64,000 nucleotides of DNA from Anaerolineae bacterium (GTDB taxonomy: Bacteria; Chloroflexota; Anaerolineae; Aggregatilineales; Aggregatilineaceae), in NCBI GenBank assembly GCA_023382715.1, contig JAHDWP010000003.1, positions 128,370-192,369 of the forward strand, read 5' to 3'. This document shows positions 50,797 to 59,831 of the stretch, piece after piece. Position 1 is the first letter of the stretch. The number at the start of each line of letters is the position of its first letter. Below the pieces are notes generated by a model. It was not told the origin of the DNA and searched no databases. It worked only from the letters and a program-made list of their open reading frames with translations. A program made the position numbers and the translations under genes.

Positions 50797-52507
50797 GCGG
50801 CACCTCGTAGATGCGGACGGGCGCGGTTTGTTCCGGCGGCAGTGCCAGCGGCAGAGCGTCTGCCCAGGCGGGGAGCGCGTCGCCCGCCCCCGCCATCTCC
50901 AACTGTCCCACAAAGACGTAGTCCACCACGGCCAGCAGATCGCGCTGTGCTGCCACGTCGAGCGCCCCGGCGAAGAACTGCTGGGCGATGGCTTCCTTCC
51001 GCTCGGCGTCCACCGTCTCCGGCCCATGCCCGACATAGGCCTTGAGATCGGTCCAGGCGGGCAGGACATTGCCCGTCTCCTTCAGGCTGAGCACCACCGC
51101 ATCGCGCGGGGCAACTCGGTTGAGGGCATCCATCGCGCGCAATTCGGCGTCCGGCTGGAAGAGCGGGCGCTCCGGCGTCAGGACGGTGAAGGTCGCCCCC
51201 AGCCAGAGCAAGACCGCCGCCGGCAGAGTCAACGCCAGCAGCGCGGCCCGCGCTCGCCGGTAGGCCCGTTTCCGAGGGAAGGCCAGGCGCAGCCCGGCGG
51301 CGGCCAGGATGCCCAGCGGGACGATGGCCCCTTCCAGCAGGCGGCGCTGCACGTTGACCGGCAGATAGGCCAGCACCGGCGCAGCGATCACCCAGGCCGT
51401 CAGCAGCAGGTGTGGCAGGCCCCCGCGCCGCCACGCCCAGCGCCAGCCGAGCGCCGCCGGGATGGCCAGCGCCACATAGCCGAGGACATAATGCAGCGGG
51501 TGCGGCGACGGCAGCCGGTTCTGCGCCGACCAGGTGCCCAGCACGTCGCTGCCCAGGAAGGCCGCTGCGCTGCTGGCCAGCGGCGGCAGCGTGACCAGGG
51601 CTGCGACCGTCGCCGGCCAGAACAGCGCCCAGGGGAAGCGCCGCGTTCGCCCCCAGGCGGCCAATCCCCACGCGCCGAGCACGGCGTAGATCACCGCCAG
51701 GTAGAACGGCACGCACAGCCCCACCACGACCCAGCACAGCCCGGCGCCGAGCGCCCAGCGAGGCCCGGCGGCCCCCCCCATCCCCCAACCCCTTCCCTCA
51801 CGCAAGCGGGGGGAGTGTTCCTGGAGGCTTTCTCCCTTCCCTCCTTGTGGGGGAAGGGTCGGGGATGGGGGAGCGCTCGCTCGCAGCAACAGCAGCAACC
51901 CGCCCAGCAGCGCCGCCCGCGCCAGGGCCAGATGCGGCAGCCCGAACAGAATCAGGAAGCTGTACCCTTCTGGCACGTAGAAATCCACCGGCAGCGAGCC
52001 GAGCCAGTCGCCGCGCCCGGCCAGCGCCAGGGGCCAGCCCAGCCCGCCGCCCAACGCGATCAGCACCAGGGCCAGCATCCGCGTGGCCGGGCCGCGCAGG
52101 AAAACGGCGATGAAGCGGTACGTCACCAGGATCAGGGCGAAGCCACAGGCGATTCGCGCCGCGTGGAAAGCGATAATCAGCGCGGCGGGCAGGCTCGCGC
52201 TGTGCGGACTGACGAACAGGGCGGCCAGCTTGCCCAACAGGAGATAGTGCAGGAGCAGCAGCGCGCCGCCGTGCGGCTCGTGGGTGTAGCGCAGGGTGAA
52301 CAGCCAGTCGCCGCGCGCGCCGAGGCGCATCTTGGCCAGGTAGCTGTAGCCGTCGTCCGCGCCGAAGACGAATCCGCCGAACGTCCAGCCAGCGCCCGCT
52401 GCCAGCGCCCCGATGATATAAGGGATCGCCGTGACCAGCATCACAGCGACGGCGAAGAGAGCGACGCGCCGCCATTCCGCCCGCGAGATCTCATCTCCGC
52501 CAGGCAT
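50789..52507 (-). CDS. Multi-pass membrane protein, GT-C-like (module A')
   Basis: 572 residues from ATG 52507, overlapping the upstream stop by 17 bases. About ten membrane helices. The first outer loop has DDGYSYLAKMRLGARGDWLFTLRYTHEPHGG, with acids in the position typical of GT-C enzymes; NVQRRLLEGAIVPLG lies later, and the C-terminal part (VVLSLKETGNVLPAW, AFFxGALD-like) is soluble. Closely matches 54610-56277 along its length, so the two are paralogues. A full family B repeat (51772-51872) is inserted in frame and gives about 34 extra residues between two helices. Function unknown; glycosylation or glycolipid handling is a guess. Confidence 0.65.
   Translation of the reverse strand: MPGGDEISRAEWRRVALFAVAVMLVTAIPYIIGALAAGAGWTFGGFVFGADDGYSYLAKMRLGARGDWLFTLRYTHEPHGGALLLLHYLLLGKLAALFVSPHSASLPAALIIAFHAARIACGFALILVTYRFIAVFLRGPATRMLALVLIALGGGLGWPLALAGRGDWLGSLPVDFYVPEGYSFLILFGLPHLALARAALLGGLLLLLRASAPPSPTLPPQGGKGESLQEHSPRLREGRGWGMGGAAGPRWALGAGLCWVVVGLCVPFYLAVIYAVLGAWGLAAWGRTRRFPWALFWPATVAALVTLPPLASSAAAFLGSDVLGTWSAQNRLPSPHPLHYVLGYVALAIPAALGWRWAWRRGGLPHLLLTAWVIAAPVLAYLPVNVQRRLLEGAIVPLGILAAAGLRLAFPRKRAYRRARAALLALTLPAAVLLWLGATFTVLTPERPLFQPDAELRAMDALNRVAPRDAVVLSLKETGNVLPAWTDLKAYVGHGPETVDAERKEAIAQQFFAGALDVAAQRDLLAVVDYVFVGQLEMAGAGDALPAWADALPLALPPEQTAPVRIYEVPHE
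51772..51872. repeat. Complete family B compound palindrome inside a coding region
   Basis: CCCCCCATCCCCCAACCCCTTCCC with GGGGGGAG, then CTTTCTCCCTTCCCTCCTTG with GGGGGAAGGGTCGGGGATGGGGG. About 101 bases read in frame as APPSPTLPPQGGKGESLQ and a further 17 residues ending WGMGGA. The paralogue at 54.6-56.3 kb has only a short loop here. Confidence 0.78.
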
Positions 52508-54638
52508 GGCGCTCTCCCCCCCACAAAACCAGTCCGCCCAGCGCGACCAGCGCCGCGCCGATGCCCAGCGCCAGCCACACTTCGGACGGATCGTAGACGA
52601 ACGACCAGGTGTCGGTCGCTCCGTCGAGCGGGCCGGGCAGCCCCGGCGTGTCGCCTGGTGCGGCGCGCCAGCGCCCATTGGCGACCGCGTAGAGCGGCCC
52701 GGCGCTGGGCGCGCCCAGCGTCACCGTGACGCGGTTTGGCCCGTCCCAGGTCAGGCGAGCATCCGGCGCGTAGGCGTTGCGGTAAACGTAAACCTCGCCG
52801 ATGCGCGCCTCCAGCGCCAACCCCTCGGCCTCCAGCGAGCAGGCAGCGACGACGTGCGTGACCAGCCACGCGCCCAGCAGGTCGGGGCGCAGGGGCGCGT
52901 CGCAGTTGGACGTTGCCAGCGTTTCCGCTTCGGTCTGCTCCTCATCCTCGGTGACGAACGCCGGGATGGTGACGCTGTAACCTTCGGCGTGGACGCCGGT
53001 CGCCGCTTGCGCCGCTTCCACGTAGGTCTGCGTCTGGAAGGGATCCACGCCGTCGAACTGGGCGATCCCCCAATAGGCCGCCGCCTGCTGTGGCAGGCTG
53101 TAGGTGGGCGAATAGACGCGCACAGCGCCGGCTTCCTGCAGATGCTCGGCCAGCGGGCGATAGGGGTCGAGCCATGTACGCTCCGAACGTCCCTCGACCA
53201 GCGACCCGCCGATCCACAGCAGATCGGCCAGCACGACCAGGGCGAAGGCCGCCAGCAGCGCGCGCGACGGCAGGGAGCGCGCGAGCGCCAGCAGCATGAT
53301 CAGCGCCGTCAGCGGCAGCGCAAACGTTCCCAGCGCCACTTCCCAGCCCAGGTCGGCGCTGAGGGCCAGCGCGCTGAACAGCCCGCAAGTCAGCCCCCCG
53401 CCCAGCGCGCCGGCGACGATCAGCCGGGCGGCGCGGCGATCCGGCGGCTGGCTGATCAGCAGTTGCGCCCCCCACGCCGCCAGGTACGGCAGGATCAGCG
53501 CGGCCAGGAACCAGGCGCGCGGCGGCACGCGCCACCAGCGCAGCGCCGGAATCAACGACGTGAGCGCGGGCCACAGGACGAAGTTCTCGCCCATCGCCCA
53601 GGCGGCGATGACCAGCAGCGCCGCGCCCCAGAAGGCCAGCGCGCGCGGGCGCAGCAGCAGCGCGGCCAGGGCCAGCGCCAGCACACTGACGCCCGGATAG
53701 ACCAGCGTCTCTCCCAGCCCGCCATGATTGCCCAATACCAGTCCGAACCAGCCAATTCCCTCCAGGCTGAACAGGGCGGCATCGCTCGCGGTGATCTCGG
53801 CCCGCGACAGGTCGGCGCGCCACAGCAGCAGCGGCACCCACTGGACGGCGCTCAGCCCGGCGGCCAGCAGCCCCGCCGCCAGCAGGCGCAGCGCCGCCCG
53901 CGCCCTATCCGGGTGTGGGCTTCTCCCTTCCCCCCTCGTGGGGGAAGGGCCAGGGATGGGGGGGCACCAGCGCCACAGTGCATACGCGGCGGTCAGGGCG
54001 AAGGCGTAAGCGCTCAGGCGCACGTCGGCCAGCAGGCACAGCGCGGCGAATGACGCCAGCCACACGGCTGCCCGCCGGCCAGAGCGACCAGCCAATACCC
54101 GTTCGACAGCCCACAGCAGCCAGGGGATCCACGCCGCGGCGTAGACCAGGTCCACGTGCCCGTTGCCGACCGCCGCGATCAGGCGCGGGGCGAGGGCGTA
54201 GCCGGCCCCGGCCAGCGCCGCCGGCCCTCTCGCCAGGCCGGTCGCGCGGCCCCACACCCATGCGCCCAGCCCGGCCAGCGTCAGGTGCAGCCAGAGCAGG
54301 ACATTCAGGTGCAGGGCCGGCGGCAGGAGGAGGGCCAACCACTGCGGCGGATACCAGACCTTGCTCAGCGGGTTGGCGGCGAAGGGCGTCCCGCTGAAGA
54401 TGCCGGGCTGCCACAGGGGGAGCGTGCCCTCCTCCAGGACGGCGCGGCGCAGCAGCAGCGCGTTCGGCCAGTGGGTGGTCACGGCGTCGGAGAAGGCCGC
54501 TTCCAGCGAGAAGGGCAGCCTGTCCGCGCGCAGCCCCGCCCCCAACAAAAACGCCGCCAGAAGGGCGGCCAGGGCGGCGGTGAAGGCGAGGGCCGTGCGC
54601 GCCCCGGCCTCAGTGAAGGATGTAGACAGTGACCTCAC
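52491..54638 (-). CDS. YfhO-like multi-pass membrane protein (module B)
   Basis: 715 residues from GTG 54638, overlapping the upstream stop by 29 bases. About 12 membrane helices. The N-terminal motifs run parallel to the paralogue at 48388-50796: TLPLWQPGIFSGTPF, VWYPPQWLALLL, GYALAPRLIAAVGNGHVD, AAAWIPWLLW. A C-terminal outer domain contains VYSPTYSLPQQ and GVDPFQTQTYVEAAQ, then a last helix with basic end. A family B palindrome piece (53918-53965) is read in frame as PPIPGPSPTRGEGRSPHP. Likely transfers sugars to a surface polymer, by analogy with YfhO only. Confidence 0.7.
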   Translation of the reverse strand: MRSLSTSFTEAGARTALAFTAALAALLAAFLLGAGLRADRLPFSLEAAFSDAVTTHWPNALLLRRAVLEEGTLPLWQPGIFSGTPFAANPLSKVWYPPQWLALLLPPALHLNVLLWLHLTLAGLGAWVWGRATGLARGPAALAGAGYALAPRLIAAVGNGHVDLVYAAAWIPWLLWAVERVLAGRSGRRAAVWLASFAALCLLADVRLSAYAFALTAAYALWRWCPPIPGPSPTRGEGRSPHPDRARAALRLLAAGLLAAGLSAVQWVPLLLWRADLSRAEITASDAALFSLEGIGWFGLVLGNHGGLGETLVYPGVSVLALALAALLLRPRALAFWGAALLVIAAWAMGENFVLWPALTSLIPALRWWRVPPRAWFLAALILPYLAAWGAQLLISQPPDRRAARLIVAGALGGGLTCGLFSALALSADLGWEVALGTFALPLTALIMLLALARSLPSRALLAAFALVVLADLLWIGGSLVEGRSERTWLDPYRPLAEHLQEAGAVRVYSPTYSLPQQAAAYWGIAQFDGVDPFQTQTYVEAAQAATGVHAEGYSVTIPAFVTEDEEQTEAETLATSNCDAPLRPDLLGAWLVTHVVAACSLEAEGLALEARIGEVYVYRNAYAPDARLTWDGPNRVTVTLGAPSAGPLYAVANGRWRAAPGDTPGLPGPLDGATDTWSFVYDPSEVWLALGIGAALVALGGLVLWGGERHAWRR
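53918..53965. repeat. Family B half-element inside a coding region
   Basis: GCTTCTCCCTTCCCCCCTCGTG pairs with GGGGAAGGGCCAGGGATGGGGG. It encodes PPIPGPSPTRGEGR in a cytoplasmic or outer loop. Nearly identical DNA is found between genes at 62.3 kb. Confidence 0.75.
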
Positions 54639-56277
54639 CCTCGCTCAGTTCCTTTTCGATGCGCTCCGGCGGCAGCGCGGCGATGCACCTGCCGGCGTCG
54701 GGATAGACCTGGCCGTCGTCGTCTTCGGCGGCGAAGGCGCGCTCCTGCGGCCCCCACAGCACGTAGCGCACGCGGAAAGGCAGGTTGTCGCCCAGCAGGG
54801 TTGCGCAGTCCTGCCCCCGGTAGAACTGCTCGACCTGCTCCTCCCGCTCGTCGTTGGGCACCGTCTCGTAGGGATGACCGTAGACGACCACCTGGCGGGT
54901 GTAGGCGGGAATCCACAGGCTGATATTGGGTGAGGCCAGCACAACCACGTCCCTGTCCCCCTCATTGCGCAGCCACTCAAAGGTGCGCCAGTAGTCCATC
55001 TCAACCAGCAGCCCCCGATCCAGCCCGCTGTCCGGATCGAAGACAGTGCCATACAGCGGAATGGCCAGCACCAGGATGTTGCTCGGCATCAGCAGGACAA
55101 TCAGGGCGATGAGGGCCGGCGTGCGCCAGCGATCGGGCACCTTGTAGAACCAGGTGTCTTCCAGGGCGCGCACGGCGAAGTAGACCAGGGGGATGATCAG
55201 GCCCATCGCCAGGCGGCGCTGCAAGTTGAACGGCGCGTACAGCCCGACGATGTTGACGATCAGCCACAACAGCATGAGCTGGTCCCCGTCGCGCTCGAAG
55301 CGGCGCAGGGCGCGCACCAGGCCGGGGATGGCCACGATCACCAGCAGGCCAAAGCCGGACAGCATCAGCCAGGGCGCGGGCGACGGCGTCTGGTTCTGCG
55401 CATTGAAGGCCCCCATGATCTCGTTGAAGTGGAACACGGCGAAGTCATACACCGCGAAGGGGATCATCGGCAGCCACAGCATCGCCGCCCAGCGCAGCTC
55501 GTGCTTGGGCCACGCCTGCGTGAACCAGAAGCGCACGCCCACATACAGCACCAGCGCGCCGGCGATGGGGATCAGCACAGTGGGCTGGATCAGCGCCAGC
55601 AGCGTGGAGAGCAGCAGCACCCCCAGCCCGCCGTTCTCGGCGCTCGGCGCGTCCTGGTAGCCTCGCCGGAAGACCACCAGGTAGGCGCTGACGATCAGCG
55701 CCAGGCTGGCGATGCTCATCGGGAAGTGCGGGTTGGTGTACGAAGCGTAGAGCGGGAACGCTTCGGGAATGATCAGGTCGGCGGCCAGCGCGTCAGGATT
55801 GAAGAACAGCACCAGCCAGCCCAGCCCCGACCCCACCGCCGCGAGCACAAAAAACAGCCGGCGTGGGCGCTGGCGCACCCAGATCGTCGCCCCTAGCTGG
55901 TAGAGCGAGATGTACATGAAGAAGCTGGTCACCATGCGCGCCAGGTGGTACGTCACCAGGCTGGACAGCCCCAGCACGCGCGCCGCGTGCCCCAGGAACA
56001 GGTAGAACGTGTGAAAGGCCGCCCCGTCGTGCTTCTCCGGCGTGTGGCGCAGTTGGAAAAGCCACGACCCGGCCCGGCCCTGTTCCATCTTGGAGAGGTA
56101 GGTCGCGCCGTCCAGCGGGTTGGAGAGCATCCCCATGAACTGCCAGTCCCCCGCCGACTGGTTGCGGGCCAGCGCCCAGGCGTAGGGAGCCATCGTCAGG
56201 GCGACGAGCAGCCCGCTGATCACGATCACCCAGCGCCACTCGGCGGCTGACACATATACGGAGCGGAGCGTCTGCAT
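54610..56277 (-). CDS. Multi-pass membrane protein, GT-C-like (module A)
   Basis: 555 residues from ATG 56277; TTG 56283 is an alternative. About ten membrane helices. LDGATYLSKMEQGRAGSWLFQLRHTPEKHDG in the first outer loop, GLGWLVLFFNPDA, DLIIPEAFPLYASYTNPHFPMS, NLQRRLAMGLIIPLVYF and a soluble C-terminus with VVLASPNISLWIPAYTRQVVVYGHPYET. It matches 50789-52507 segment by segment but has no inserted palindrome. First gene of the four-gene A-B-A'-B' operon. Function not known. Confidence 0.65.
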   Translation of the reverse strand: MQTLRSVYVSAAEWRWVIVISGLLVALTMAPYAWALARNQSAGDWQFMGMLSNPLDGATYLSKMEQGRAGSWLFQLRHTPEKHDGAAFHTFYLFLGHAARVLGLSSLVTYHLARMVTSFFMYISLYQLGATIWVRQRPRRLFFVLAAVGSGLGWLVLFFNPDALAADLIIPEAFPLYASYTNPHFPMSIASLALIVSAYLVVFRRGYQDAPSAENGGLGVLLLSTLLALIQPTVLIPIAGALVLYVGVRFWFTQAWPKHELRWAAMLWLPMIPFAVYDFAVFHFNEIMGAFNAQNQTPSPAPWLMLSGFGLLVIVAIPGLVRALRRFERDGDQLMLLWLIVNIVGLYAPFNLQRRLAMGLIIPLVYFAVRALEDTWFYKVPDRWRTPALIALIVLLMPSNILVLAIPLYGTVFDPDSGLDRGLLVEMDYWRTFEWLRNEGDRDVVVLASPNISLWIPAYTRQVVVYGHPYETVPNDEREEQVEQFYRGQDCATLLGDNLPFRVRYVLWGPQERAFAAEDDDGQVYPDAGRCIAALPPERIEKELSEGEVTVYILH

Positions 56278-56337
56278 CGGCAACCTCGCTGGTGGTGCGG
56301 CGCGTTCTACGGCTCGGTATGACGGGCTTGCCGCTCA

Positions 56338-56411
56338 TTGGCCTGGCCACCCCCGCCCGACTCACAGGCACAGGGCGAGCCGCGCTGTGCTCGGCTGGGG
56401 GTGAGGCCAAC
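56338..56411. repeat. Palindrome related to family B
   Basis: TTGGCCTGGCCACCCCCGC pairs with GGCTGGGGGTGAGGCCAA; inside is GCACAGGGCG...CGCTGTGC. It lies between divergent genes, just upstream of the promoter at 56428. Confidence 0.55.
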
Positions 56412-56427
56412 CCCAGTGCCCCCAGGT

Positions 56428-56457
56428 TTGCCCGCCGATTCCGGCGTGGTGTATAAT
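56428..56457 (+). promoter_or_regulatory. Promoter for zinc-ribbon and NACHT genes
   Basis: TTGCCC at 56428-56433 and a perfect TATAAT at 56452-56457, spacer 18. The start would be near 56464, giving a leader of about 60 bases. Confidence 0.6.
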
Positions 56458-56523
56458 GCCCCTTGCCAGCCCAAGATACTGCTCATTTTACAACGACCGG
56501 CACTGTACGCCAGTTGAGGGGGT

Positions 56524-57228
56524 ATGATGAGCCAGACCAGGGCGCTCTACCGCCTGCAGAAGCTCGATCTCGACCTCGAATCCCGGCGGGGCCGTGCTCG
56601 CGAGGTGACCGCCGCGCTCGAAGATGATCGCGCCTTGCAGGCCGCGCAGGACGACGTTGCCGCCCTGGAGGGGCAGCTTCGCCCGCAAGAAGCGCGCGCC
56701 GCCGACCTGACGCTGGAGATCAAGAGCGTCGTCGAGCAGGCCCGGCAGCTTAACGACCGCCTGTACAGTGGCGCGGTCAGCAACCCCAAAGAGCTGGAAG
56801 ACATCCAGAACAAGATCGCCGAGCGCGGGCGACGCCGCGCAGCCCTTGAGGACTCGCTGCTCGAAACGATGATCGCCGTCGAGGAGCAGCAGGAAGCGCT
56901 CGACGCCGCCCAGGAGCGCCTGCGCCGGGCCGAGATGGACCGGGCCTCTGCCCAGGAGACGTTTGGCGCGGAATTGCAGCAGCTCAAGAGCGAGATCAAA
57001 CGGCTCAAGGCCGACCGCGAGCGCGTTGCCAGCCAGATCAGCCCGGAGTTCATCGAGGTGTACCAGACGCTGCGCCCGCGCAAAAACGGCCACGCTCTGG
57101 CCCTGCTGGAAGGCGAGTGCTGTTCTGTGTGCGGCGTCGGCCAGACGACGGTCACCATTCAGCAGGTGCGCCAGAATCTCGAGCTGATCACCTGCGAAAG
57201 CTGCGGGCGCATTCTGGTAGCCTTGTAA
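56524..57228 (+). CDS. Coiled-coil protein with C4-type zinc ribbon (COG1579 family)
   Basis: 234 residues. ALYRLQKLDLDLE is the typical family start. A long antiparallel coiled coil (about 10-185) contains the family hairpin LYSGAVSNPKELEDIQ. The C-terminal ribbon has GECCSVCGVG and TCESCGRIL, four cysteines for zinc. The family is widespread and its role is thought to be nucleic-acid or ribosome related, but not settled. ATG 56524 or the next codon ATG 56527 can start it. The NACHT gene begins 12 bases after the stop, so both are on one transcript. Confidence 0.88.
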   Translation: MMSQTRALYRLQKLDLDLESRRGRAREVTAALEDDRALQAAQDDVAALEGQLRPQEARAADLTLEIKSVVEQARQLNDRLYSGAVSNPKELEDIQNKIAERGRRRAALEDSLLETMIAVEEQQEALDAAQERLRRAEMDRASAQETFGAELQQLKSEIKRLKADRERVASQISPEFIEVYQTLRPRKNGHALALLEGECCSVCGVGQTTVTIQQVRQNLELITCESCGRILVAL

Positions 57229-57239
57229 CGGGGGGTATC

Positions 57240-59831
57240 ATGCGCTTTGACCCGCTTTCGTTCCTTGTGGGCTTGCTGGCCGGGGGCCTCCTGGGGCTGA
57301 TCGCCTGGCGCGCGCGCCGCCGCCTGGCGCGCATTCACGACACGGCAGAAGCGCAGATCGAAGGCACGCGCCGCTTCGTGGGGCAGGCGGCAGATGCCCG
57401 CTACGCCCGCGACCTGCTGCACCTATTGCAGGGGCGACATCTGGCCGGGAGCCTGTGCCCGCTCAGCGAGGTGCTGCTGGAGCCGCGCCTGATCCTGCCC
57501 CCGCCGCCGGACTTGGAGCCTGCCGGCGAGAATGCCACCGCCCGCAGCGTGTTCGATGTCGTGCCCCTCTTCCACGACATGCCGCAGAGCTACGCCCCGT
57601 ATAACATCGAGACGATCTCCCTGGCCGACCTGGGCGCCGGCGACCGGCAGGTGGCCATCCTGGGCGCGAGCGGCATGGGCAAGAGCGTGACGCTGACCAC
57701 GCTGGCGCTCATAGCCCTGGGCGCAGTGACGTTCGAGTCGCTGGAAGACCTCTCGGCGCAGGCGATCCTGGCCGAGGAGCGCGATCTGCCCGAAGAGGAA
57801 CAGCGCGCCCGCGCCACCGAACGCCAGCGCATCCAGCAGCGGGCGATGGAGCGGCTCTACGACGCGCGCCAGCAGCGGCGCGAACAGCTCGGCATGCCGG
57901 AAGAGGAACGCCTGCCGCCGCTCGATCTCACCACCCTGACGCCGGTGCTCGTCCACCTGAGCGATATCGAGCTGGACGCCATCGCCTTCGGCAAGGCGCG
58001 CGGCGCGGCGCTGGACCCGGCGGAGCCGCTGGTGCGCGCGGCGCAGCGCCAACTGGGGGCGGTAGCGGCGCGCGTGGCCGGCAGCGTGATCTACCCGGCG
58101 CTGGAGCGAGGCAGCGCCCTGGTGCTGATTGACGGCTACGACGAGCTGTCGCCGGCGGCGCGCGAGCCGTACCTGGGCTGGCTGAGCCAGCTAGCCGCTA
58201 CCTATGGGCAGAATCTGATCGTGGTCGCCGGGCCGCCCAGCGGCTACGAGCGGCTGACGACCTGCGGCTTCACGCCCGCGTTCCTGCGCGCCTGGCGCGA
58301 CGAGGATTACGCCCTGCTGGCCGAGCGCTGGACTGAGGCCTGGAGCCGCGCGCACCGCCACGCCCCGGCGCTCGATGACAAGGCGCTGCGCCGCCTGACG
58401 CAGGACAACCGCGGGCGCAGCGCGCTCGACGTGACGCTCAAGCTGTGGGCCGGGCTGGCCGACGACACGCGCGAGACAGGTCACCGGGGCTGGTACGATG
58501 CGTTCGTCCTGCGCCGCCTGAGCAACGCCCAGCTTCGCCCGATGCTGCCCCCTCTGGCCGCCGCCCTGATCACGGCGGGCGAGCCGCTGTCGCGCGCCGC
58601 GCTGGTCGAGGCCCTGCCCTCTGTGATGAGCGCGAGCAAGACGGGCGAGGCGTTGGAATCGCTGGTCAGCGTTGGCCTGATGGCTGTTTACGCTGGCGAT
58701 CGCTACGCCTTCAGCCACCCGCGCCTGGCCAGCTTCCTGGCCAGCGAGACACTGCTGGATCCGGGATCGGAGCGCCCAACGGAGCTGGCGCTTGACCCGG
58801 CGTGGCAGGATGCGCTGGGTTTCGCCGCTGGGCAGATCAACATCCTGCCAGTCATCTATCGCAAGCTGAGCGCCCCGCCCGACCTGTTCTATAGCAATCT
58901 GTTCGGCCTGGTGCACTGGCTGCCCGATGCGCCACCCGACGCGCCCTGGCGCGGCGACATTTTCACCCGCTTTGCCAAAGCGCTGCTGGCGAATGAGCAG
59001 TACCCGCTGGTGCGCGAGCGGGCGCTGGCGGCGCTGATCGCCTCGCGCGATCGCAACGTGATCTTCATCCTGCGCCAGGCGCTCCACGCCGCCGATCCCG
59101 GCATCCGCCGGCTGGGTTGCGTGGGATTGGGCGCGCTGGGCAATCCCGAAGCGGTCAAGGACCTGTCTGCCCTGCTCGCTGATGAGAATCAGCGCGTCAA
59201 GCTGGCAGCGGCGCTGGCGCTGGGCGCGATTGGCAGCGAGCAGGCTATCGAGATGATGATTCACGGCCTGTTCGCAGAAGGGCACGAAGTGCGCCGGGCC
59301 ATTGCCGAAGCGCTGGCCGCGCTGCCCGGCAACGGGCATAACATCCTGCGCGAGGCCATCGCCGCCCAGGAAGTGGAAATCCGCCGCGCGGCGGTGTACG
59401 GGCTGAGCCGCGTGCGCGCGCCCTGGGCGCTGATCGCGCTCTACCGGGCGATGATGGAAGACGAGCAGTGGGTTGTGCGCACAGTGGCCCAGGAAGCGTT
59501 CGCCGCCGCGCAATCGGCGGAGCGCGAAGGCCCGCGCCGCCACCCCGAAGCGGACTCCCTCGGCTGGCTGATCGCGTGGGCAGCCGATCGGGGCGAGGGC
59601 GTCCCTGCCGGGCCGAACGCGCGCCAGGTGCTCGTGCGCGTGCTGCAAGAGGGGCAGACCGTCTACAAGGCGCTGGCCGCTCACACGCTGGCCAGGCTGG
59701 GGCACGTCCCCGCGCTCAAGCCGCTCTACGCCGCGCTGCGCGACCGTGACCCGGCGGTGCGCGGGGCGGCCTACGCCGCGCTGGCCGAGCTGCAGACGCA
59801 GCTTGGGCAATCGCTGCCGGGCCTGGTGTGA
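57240..59831 (+). CDS. Membrane-anchored NACHT-type NTPase with HEAT repeats
   Basis: 863 residues from ATG 57240, preceded by GGGGGT. A single N-terminal membrane helix (about 6-24) with basic stop is followed by a NACHT/STAND-like NTPase: Walker A GASGMGKSVTL (about 141) and Walker B LVLIDGYDELSP (about 298), with the acidic cluster typical of NACHT. An unusual charged helical insert (about 165-240, EERDLPEEEQRARATERQRIQQ region) lies between them. C-terminal HEAT-like repeats cover about 590-760 (GCVGLGALGNPEAVKDLSALL, ALALGAIGSEQAIEMM). STAND proteins act as switches in signalling or phage defence. No effector nuclease is seen; the ligand is unknown. Confidence 0.8.
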   Translation: MRFDPLSFLVGLLAGGLLGLIAWRARRRLARIHDTAEAQIEGTRRFVGQAADARYARDLLHLLQGRHLAGSLCPLSEVLLEPRLILPPPPDLEPAGENATARSVFDVVPLFHDMPQSYAPYNIETISLADLGAGDRQVAILGASGMGKSVTLTTLALIALGAVTFESLEDLSAQAILAEERDLPEEEQRARATERQRIQQRAMERLYDARQQRREQLGMPEEERLPPLDLTTLTPVLVHLSDIELDAIAFGKARGAALDPAEPLVRAAQRQLGAVAARVAGSVIYPALERGSALVLIDGYDELSPAAREPYLGWLSQLAATYGQNLIVVAGPPSGYERLTTCGFTPAFLRAWRDEDYALLAERWTEAWSRAHRHAPALDDKALRRLTQDNRGRSALDVTLKLWAGLADDTRETGHRGWYDAFVLRRLSNAQLRPMLPPLAAALITAGEPLSRAALVEALPSVMSASKTGEALESLVSVGLMAVYAGDRYAFSHPRLASFLASETLLDPGSERPTELALDPAWQDALGFAAGQINILPVIYRKLSAPPDLFYSNLFGLVHWLPDAPPDAPWRGDIFTRFAKALLANEQYPLVRERALAALIASRDRNVIFILRQALHAADPGIRRLGCVGLGALGNPEAVKDLSALLADENQRVKLAAALALGAIGSEQAIEMMIHGLFAEGHEVRRAIAEALAALPGNGHNILREAIAAQEVEIRRAAVYGLSRVRAPWALIALYRAMMEDEQWVVRTVAQEAFAAAQSAEREGPRRHPEADSLGWLIAWAADRGEGVPAGPNARQVLVRVLQEGQTVYKALAAHTLARLGHVPALKPLYAALRDRDPAVRGAAYAALAELQTQLGQSLPGLV

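Noticed and set aside
50797-51069. Upstream extension of the B' YfhO-like protein
   Set aside because: Lies inside the A' gene; the product there is Arg/Ser/Pro-rich and lacks homology to B.
58191-59810. 539-residue minus-strand frame opposite the NACHT gene
   Set aside because: The plus strand has Walker motifs and HEAT repeats; this frame shows no domain and mirrors codon bias.
57240-59831. Phage defence island
   Set aside because: Only one STAND protein is present, beside a housekeeping gene and without nuclease, methylase or toxin neighbours.
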